Assembly: GCA_033239005.1 (NCBI GenBank)
Contig: BSQZ01000011.1
Span: 1,028,501-1,092,500, forward strand
Reading direction: 5' to 3'
DNA length: 64,000 nt
Source of the DNA: Lamellibrachia satsuma
Taxonomy: Eukaryota > Annelida > Polychaeta > Sabellida > Siboglinidae
Position numbers and translations under genes: made by a program. The notes below the pieces were generated by a model. The model saw only the letters and a program-made list of their open reading frames with translations, was not told where the DNA came from and ran no database searches. Of this stretch, positions 63,058-64,000 are shown one piece after another; within the stretch, counting starts at the first letter, position 1; each line of letters starts with the position of its first letter.

Positions 63058-63260
63058 AAGAAAGTCAAACATGAAACATGTAATGTCTACTTTCTCACCT
63101 CTGCTGTTGCAATCGGGTGTTCCTGGGCAGTCAGGTTCACTGCAGTCTATTCCTTTCCATTCCAGAACACAGGTGCAGAGCTGGTCAAAGAGGGAACAAC
63201 TCCCATGTCCAGAACAGCTCTTGTTAACTCCTGGGCAGCCTCTCTCTGTACACTTGCTAC
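35522..63260 (-). CDS. Giant modular transmembrane protein (EGF/VWD/LamG), 5' partial
   Basis: Fourteen exons on the minus strand: 63099-63260, 62243-62494, 61648-61779, 61090-61281, 60632-60745, 57232-57520, 56269-56386, 50017-55768, 47698-49547, 46725-46918, 45257-46251, 44956-45053, 43936-44170, 35522-43547. All splice phases agree. The summed length is divisible by three once a 2-nt excess in a (GT)n tract is discounted, giving about 6,135 codons with the start still missing beyond the window. Order: EGF-like exons, a beta-sandwich-like module, nine modules of EGF pair, VWD-like, LamG-like and a Cys-rich helical segment, then one transmembrane helix and a 55-residue tail. By composition it is a cell-surface adhesion or matrix-binding protein; no named orthologue is claimed. 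Confidence 0.85.
43936..44170 (-). CDS. Giant gene, exon M: linker with furin-type site
   Basis: Acceptor 'gtttgccag', donor CAAAG|GTAAGT. Reads DDKILDEVNRIPMML, a Pro-rich linker, then SASRRKRRQTTENEL with the polybasic RRKRR at 44016-44030, and QIEQFCDDLFYEENF, the start of the Cys-rich helical segment. A proprotein-convertase cut here would separate modules 1-5 from the membrane-anchored modules 6-9 unless held by disulphides. Confidence 0.75.
44956..45053 (-). CDS. Giant gene, exon L: end of module 5 LamG
   Basis: A 98-nt exon: acceptor 'gcttccag', donor CTATCAG|GTGAGC. Reads MFGPYEIYFKWDLALNGDE, then PNLAYLWKFDELS, matching the 'l.a.WkFdEg' end of the LamG-like domains in the other modules. 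Phases fit on both sides. Confidence 0.75.
45257..46251 (-). CDS. Giant gene, exon K: module 5 VWD and LamG
   Basis: Acceptor 'tgttttcag', donor CATAG|GTCAGT. VWD-like end with CCDEILKGLCGNCGAC (the CGNC core of VWD domains). LamG-like part: YTTIEFLLRTC, DNKWAFISIVLD, NCFIGMGRWQL, HFVGCVDQLRIWHR. Leaves phase 2. Confidence 0.8.
46725..46918 (-). CDS. Giant gene, exon J: module 5 EGF end and VWD start
   Basis: Acceptor 'gtgttacag', donor CTGCAG|GTAAAT; phases 1 in, 0 out. Reads NNECSACAAGYGGTNCSF, then FKGYTFKVEKPATYHLIHTQ, the opening of the VWD-like domain. Confidence 0.8.
46983..47290. other. CpG-rich block in a giant-gene intron
   Basis: In the intron between exons I and J, 47090-47230 is clearly richer in GC and CpG (for example cgcgcactcgaccgtgg) than its AT-rich surroundings. 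It could be a non-autonomous element or an internal regulatory stretch. No tRNA-like boxes were recognised. Confidence 0.35.
47698..49547 (-). CDS. Giant gene, exon I: module 4
   Basis: Acceptor 'tgttcacag', donor AACG|GTAAGT; phases 2 in, 1 out. Completes an EGF begun in exon H (SGQGTCIQKTGKCEC), then CTKGFHGADCSV, a VWD-like part (GTGIYVFFRQQ...GLLAFTG, which lacks the usual C-x-G-D end), a LamG-like part (GGSLVLGGIQ, GFVGAVARLIMWER), the Cys segment (YYHSACLHTIAT ... WPAKPMCNDF) and the EGF start of module 5 (CTCNTGYWGDACDHPCPGS). Confidence 0.85.
50017..55768 (-). CDS. Giant gene, exon H: modules 1-3, one frame break
   Basis: A 5.75-kb exon (acceptor 'atgttacag', donor TGCAG|GTATG). Module 1: EGF pair CACYPGYWGTNC...CKAGYIGLDCS, VWD-like VVTFDGAHYNYNGLGEHILM ... 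GLLSSCNGDPYDDF, LamG-like GRLTLGQWRG...FHGTIDTFRIWNE, Cys segment FYEQCVYDTV. Module 2: CADGWTGMDCS, FDGQSYTLDTAGEF ... GLCGNCDGDVDNDF, FIGQVDELRLWNR, FITQCIGDVSRS. Module 3: GYWGPKCSAVCPGGP, FHLLRSTDLSIQV, FVGEIDEIVVWHK, YTELCVQDVAAS. The frame shifts at 53814-53824, where a GT-repeat tract in the first EGF of module 2 is 2 nt too long. The open frame otherwise spans the whole exon. Confidence 0.85.
56269..56386 (-). CDS. Giant gene, exon G: beta-sandwich-like module, end
   Basis: Acceptor 'tttgtgttgcag', donor AAAAG|GTGAGC. Joined in phase 2 to exon F it gives IGPLISSDIVTWHVAYTAAN and VSHVTVRVDNATICDK, completing the beta-strand pattern (TWHV...VTVRV). It leaves phase 0, matching exon H. 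Short and easily missed; a plus-strand frame over the same bases is only its complement. Confidence 0.7.
56592..56713. repeat. 42-bp tandem repeat, 2.7 copies
   Basis: Units contain ccacacatgcccccgtct and gggttggatacaaagtcca. Intronic (between exons F and G of the giant gene). Confidence 0.8.
57232..57520 (-). CDS. Giant gene, exon F: beta-sandwich-like module, first part
   Basis: Acceptor 'gccgttgcag', donor ATCGG|GTAAGT, output phase 2. Reads AAHCEIPCAPGHGEYRDWDD, VFANCATRHNNAYFLWFGYE, NTNKYNVYVTKD, then PVRFRPGLHNYSLNIG. The pattern 'FGYxNxNxYxVxV...F.PG...' is known from extracellular proteins of marine invertebrates; I do not have a family name for it. Continues in exon G. Confidence 0.75.
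57904..60240 (-). mobile_element. CR1/L2-type LINE in giant-gene intron
   Basis: The minus-strand open frame extends from about 60240 (LEIDKQIYTSQINNVKQH) through the reverse transcriptase to a stop at 58320. Motifs: LDVLPTWLLK, NYRPISHLAFIGKLIE, SAYKQHHSTETALMRVQHD, VLLDTSAAFDTINIDILL, HGVPQGSVLGPVMFNMYT, and the catalytic FADDIQLY. C-terminal part: VLSRPDYCNGLLGGL and MWNSLPKSVR. The 3' untranslated part ends GTGAAGCGCTTT ... AAAAAGCGCTATATTAAG and (ATT)n at 57904-57920, typical of L2-like ends. The reading frame is intact over about 640 codons, so the copy is young, but the endonuclease is missing (5' truncation). Confidence 0.9.
60632..60745 (-). CDS. Giant gene, exon E: laminin-EGF-like
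   Basis: Acceptor 'gttgttgcag', donor CCAG|GTAAG. Reads RCKCYTDDEHGYWHGPSCDE then CLPGFQLPTCTECAPG. The following intron (60631-57521) contains a CR1/L2-type LINE in the same orientation. Confidence 0.8.
61090..61281 (-). CDS. Giant gene, exon D: laminin-EGF-like
   Basis: Acceptor 'ttcatacag', donor CCAG|GTGAG. Reads QCSCHHGFEGTACDKCR, then CGACDSGFIGYNTDCSVIC. The C-x-C-x8-C-x2-C spacing is laminin-EGF-like. Symmetric phase 1. Confidence 0.8.
61648..61779 (-). CDS. Giant gene, exon C: EGF-like
   Basis: Acceptor 'tgaacacag', donor GAAATG|GTTGG. Reads PDCTGHGTCRHVLNNSVCAC, NSGFEGDDCSTLICPGPNC. One EGF module; symmetric phase 1. Confidence 0.8.
62243..62494 (-). CDS. Giant gene, exon B: EGF-like/laminin-EGF-like
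   Basis: Acceptor 'tttctgcag', donor CCAG|GTTAG. Contains NCIVSSTGLPTCINC, HGHESPPNSQNCVCEACYSG and CSQHGSCVNDSCVCVPGFRG, two EGF-like modules with a Cys-rich laminin-EGF-like start. Enters and leaves in phase 1, as do exons A and C-E, so these modules can be shuffled symmetrically. Confidence 0.8.
62990..63056. repeat. (TA)n microsatellite
   Basis: About 65 bp of TA in the intron between exons A and B of the giant gene, some 40 bp from the exon A donor. Confidence 0.95.
63099..63260 (-). CDS. Giant gene, exon A: EGF-like
   Basis: Acceptor 'gatattacag'; donor CAGAG|GTGAG. Reads SKCTERGCPGVNKSCSGHGSC and LCTCVLEWKGIDCSE, then PDCPGTPDCNSRG. It carries an EGF module plus the start of a further C-rich unit. 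It enters in phase 1, so at least one more exon lies upstream (to the right). Neither signal peptide nor start codon is visible. Confidence 0.8.
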
Positions 63261-63942
63261 CTGTAATATCAGCTAAGGATTTAATTTTGTATCCGAATGA
63301 AATCTTATTATGACAGCACGTCTTAGGTGACAGTTCTTTTTACATTAAATGGAATTCACAATCTGAAAAATATTCTACATATATTGCAAGACGGCACAAG
63401 CAACTAGCGGAAGATCTCCATGCACATGGAATCTCATGGCGGGAGATTTTCTTCAAGGAGATTTAAAGAATATATTTCCGTTGGTGTCGTCACATACTGA
63501 ATGTCTTCTACCCAAATGAGCCAAGAGCTGTGATCTGTTTTGTACATCCGGCCCGCCCGCGTACAAAACGTGAACATATGCAAATGAAGCGGTTTTCAGG
63601 TTTTTGGCTTTTTTTATATCGTTTTTTATATCGTACAATCCTGTATAATTAAACTAAATCTCTAACCAACAACACTTAAAATAAAAAAAAACCTGCTTGT
63701 CCTTACTGGAAGCGGTAGCGATTAATCAGAACAATCTCATGAACTTGAAAGCCAGATTTGCATGCATCATTCCAAGTTTATCGATGATGATATGATGATG
63801 ATGATAACGTTTTATCGCCAGTATTTTTACTCAATGTTTGGTCTAAGTTAATTTGTGTCCATACGTCCTCGTAAACATGCGTGCAAAACCAAAAGATACG
63901 TCAAGATATGCGTATACGTCTATATCGCAGGTACGCACGCAA

Positions 63943-63989
<47 letters not shown>

Positions 63990-64000
63990 CACACACACAC
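63261..64000 (-). other. Intron upstream of exon A; (CGCA)n/(CA)n at the edge
   Basis: No further exon of the giant gene was recognised between 63261 and the window end. A CGCA then CA microsatellite occupies about 63931-64000. The gene must continue past the edge, since exon A starts in phase 1. Confidence 0.5.

Overview
The window is eukaryotic and almost certainly from an invertebrate animal. It has GT-AG introns, long (TA)n and (CA)n tracts, several non-LTR retrotransposons, and animal-type extracellular modules (EGF-like, von Willebrand D-like, LamG/jellyroll-like, fibrinogen-related). The species cannot be named from sequence alone. The mix of compact introns, multi-kilobase modular exons and marine-type CR1/L2 elements would suit a marine, possibly early-branching animal; that is inference.

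Right half (35.5-63.3 kb, minus strand): one gene occupies nearly everything. Fourteen exons can be joined with matching splice phases into at least about 6,130 codons. Its 5' end lies beyond the right edge. From the N-terminal side it reads: EGF/laminin-EGF-like exons, one beta-sandwich-like module, then nine tandem ~620-650-residue modules, each EGF pair - VWD-like - LamG-like - Cys-rich helical segment, then a transmembrane helix and a 55-residue cytoplasmic tail. Module 5 carries a polybasic furin-type site. One (GT)n tract in the coding sequence of module 2 breaks the frame by 2 nt. A CR1/L2-type LINE sits in the intron between the laminin-EGF exons and the beta-sandwich-like exon.

Middle (20.0-25.5 kb, minus): an OCIA-domain (OCIAD1-like) gene is assembled from seven small exons. 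Its introns contain a LINE fragment, a MITE, an inverted repeat and two (TA)n tracts. Two copies of another CR1-like LINE lie nearby: a 5'-truncated copy at 18.05-19.17 kb with a perfect 19-bp target duplication, and a longer copy at 26.3-28.8 kb with internal deletions. At 29-34 kb there are an SRCR-like remnant with a 32-bp minisatellite, a tRNA-type SINE bracketed by 89-bp direct repeats, a PHD-like zinc-finger exon, and a 60-bp satellite-like array.

Left part (0.7-15 kb): a plus-strand set of exons encodes a fibrinogen-related domain, an EGF-like module, a transmembrane helix and a basic cytoplasmic tail, but with several frame breaks, so it may be a pseudogene. A decayed jockey-like LINE follows. 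Next comes a small four-exon gene (7.2-9.6 kb) encoding a signal peptide, a short-repeat ectodomain, a hydrophobic helix and a Thr-rich acidic tail. A second copy of this gene is broken: its exon 1 lies at 10.2 kb on the plus strand and its exons 2-4 lie inverted at 13.1-14.9 kb, with a decayed Ty3/Gypsy gag-protease fragment between. The two promoters share an E-box/CRE pair.

The giant modular transmembrane protein is the best candidate for something undescribed. The duplicated small-gene locus is second.
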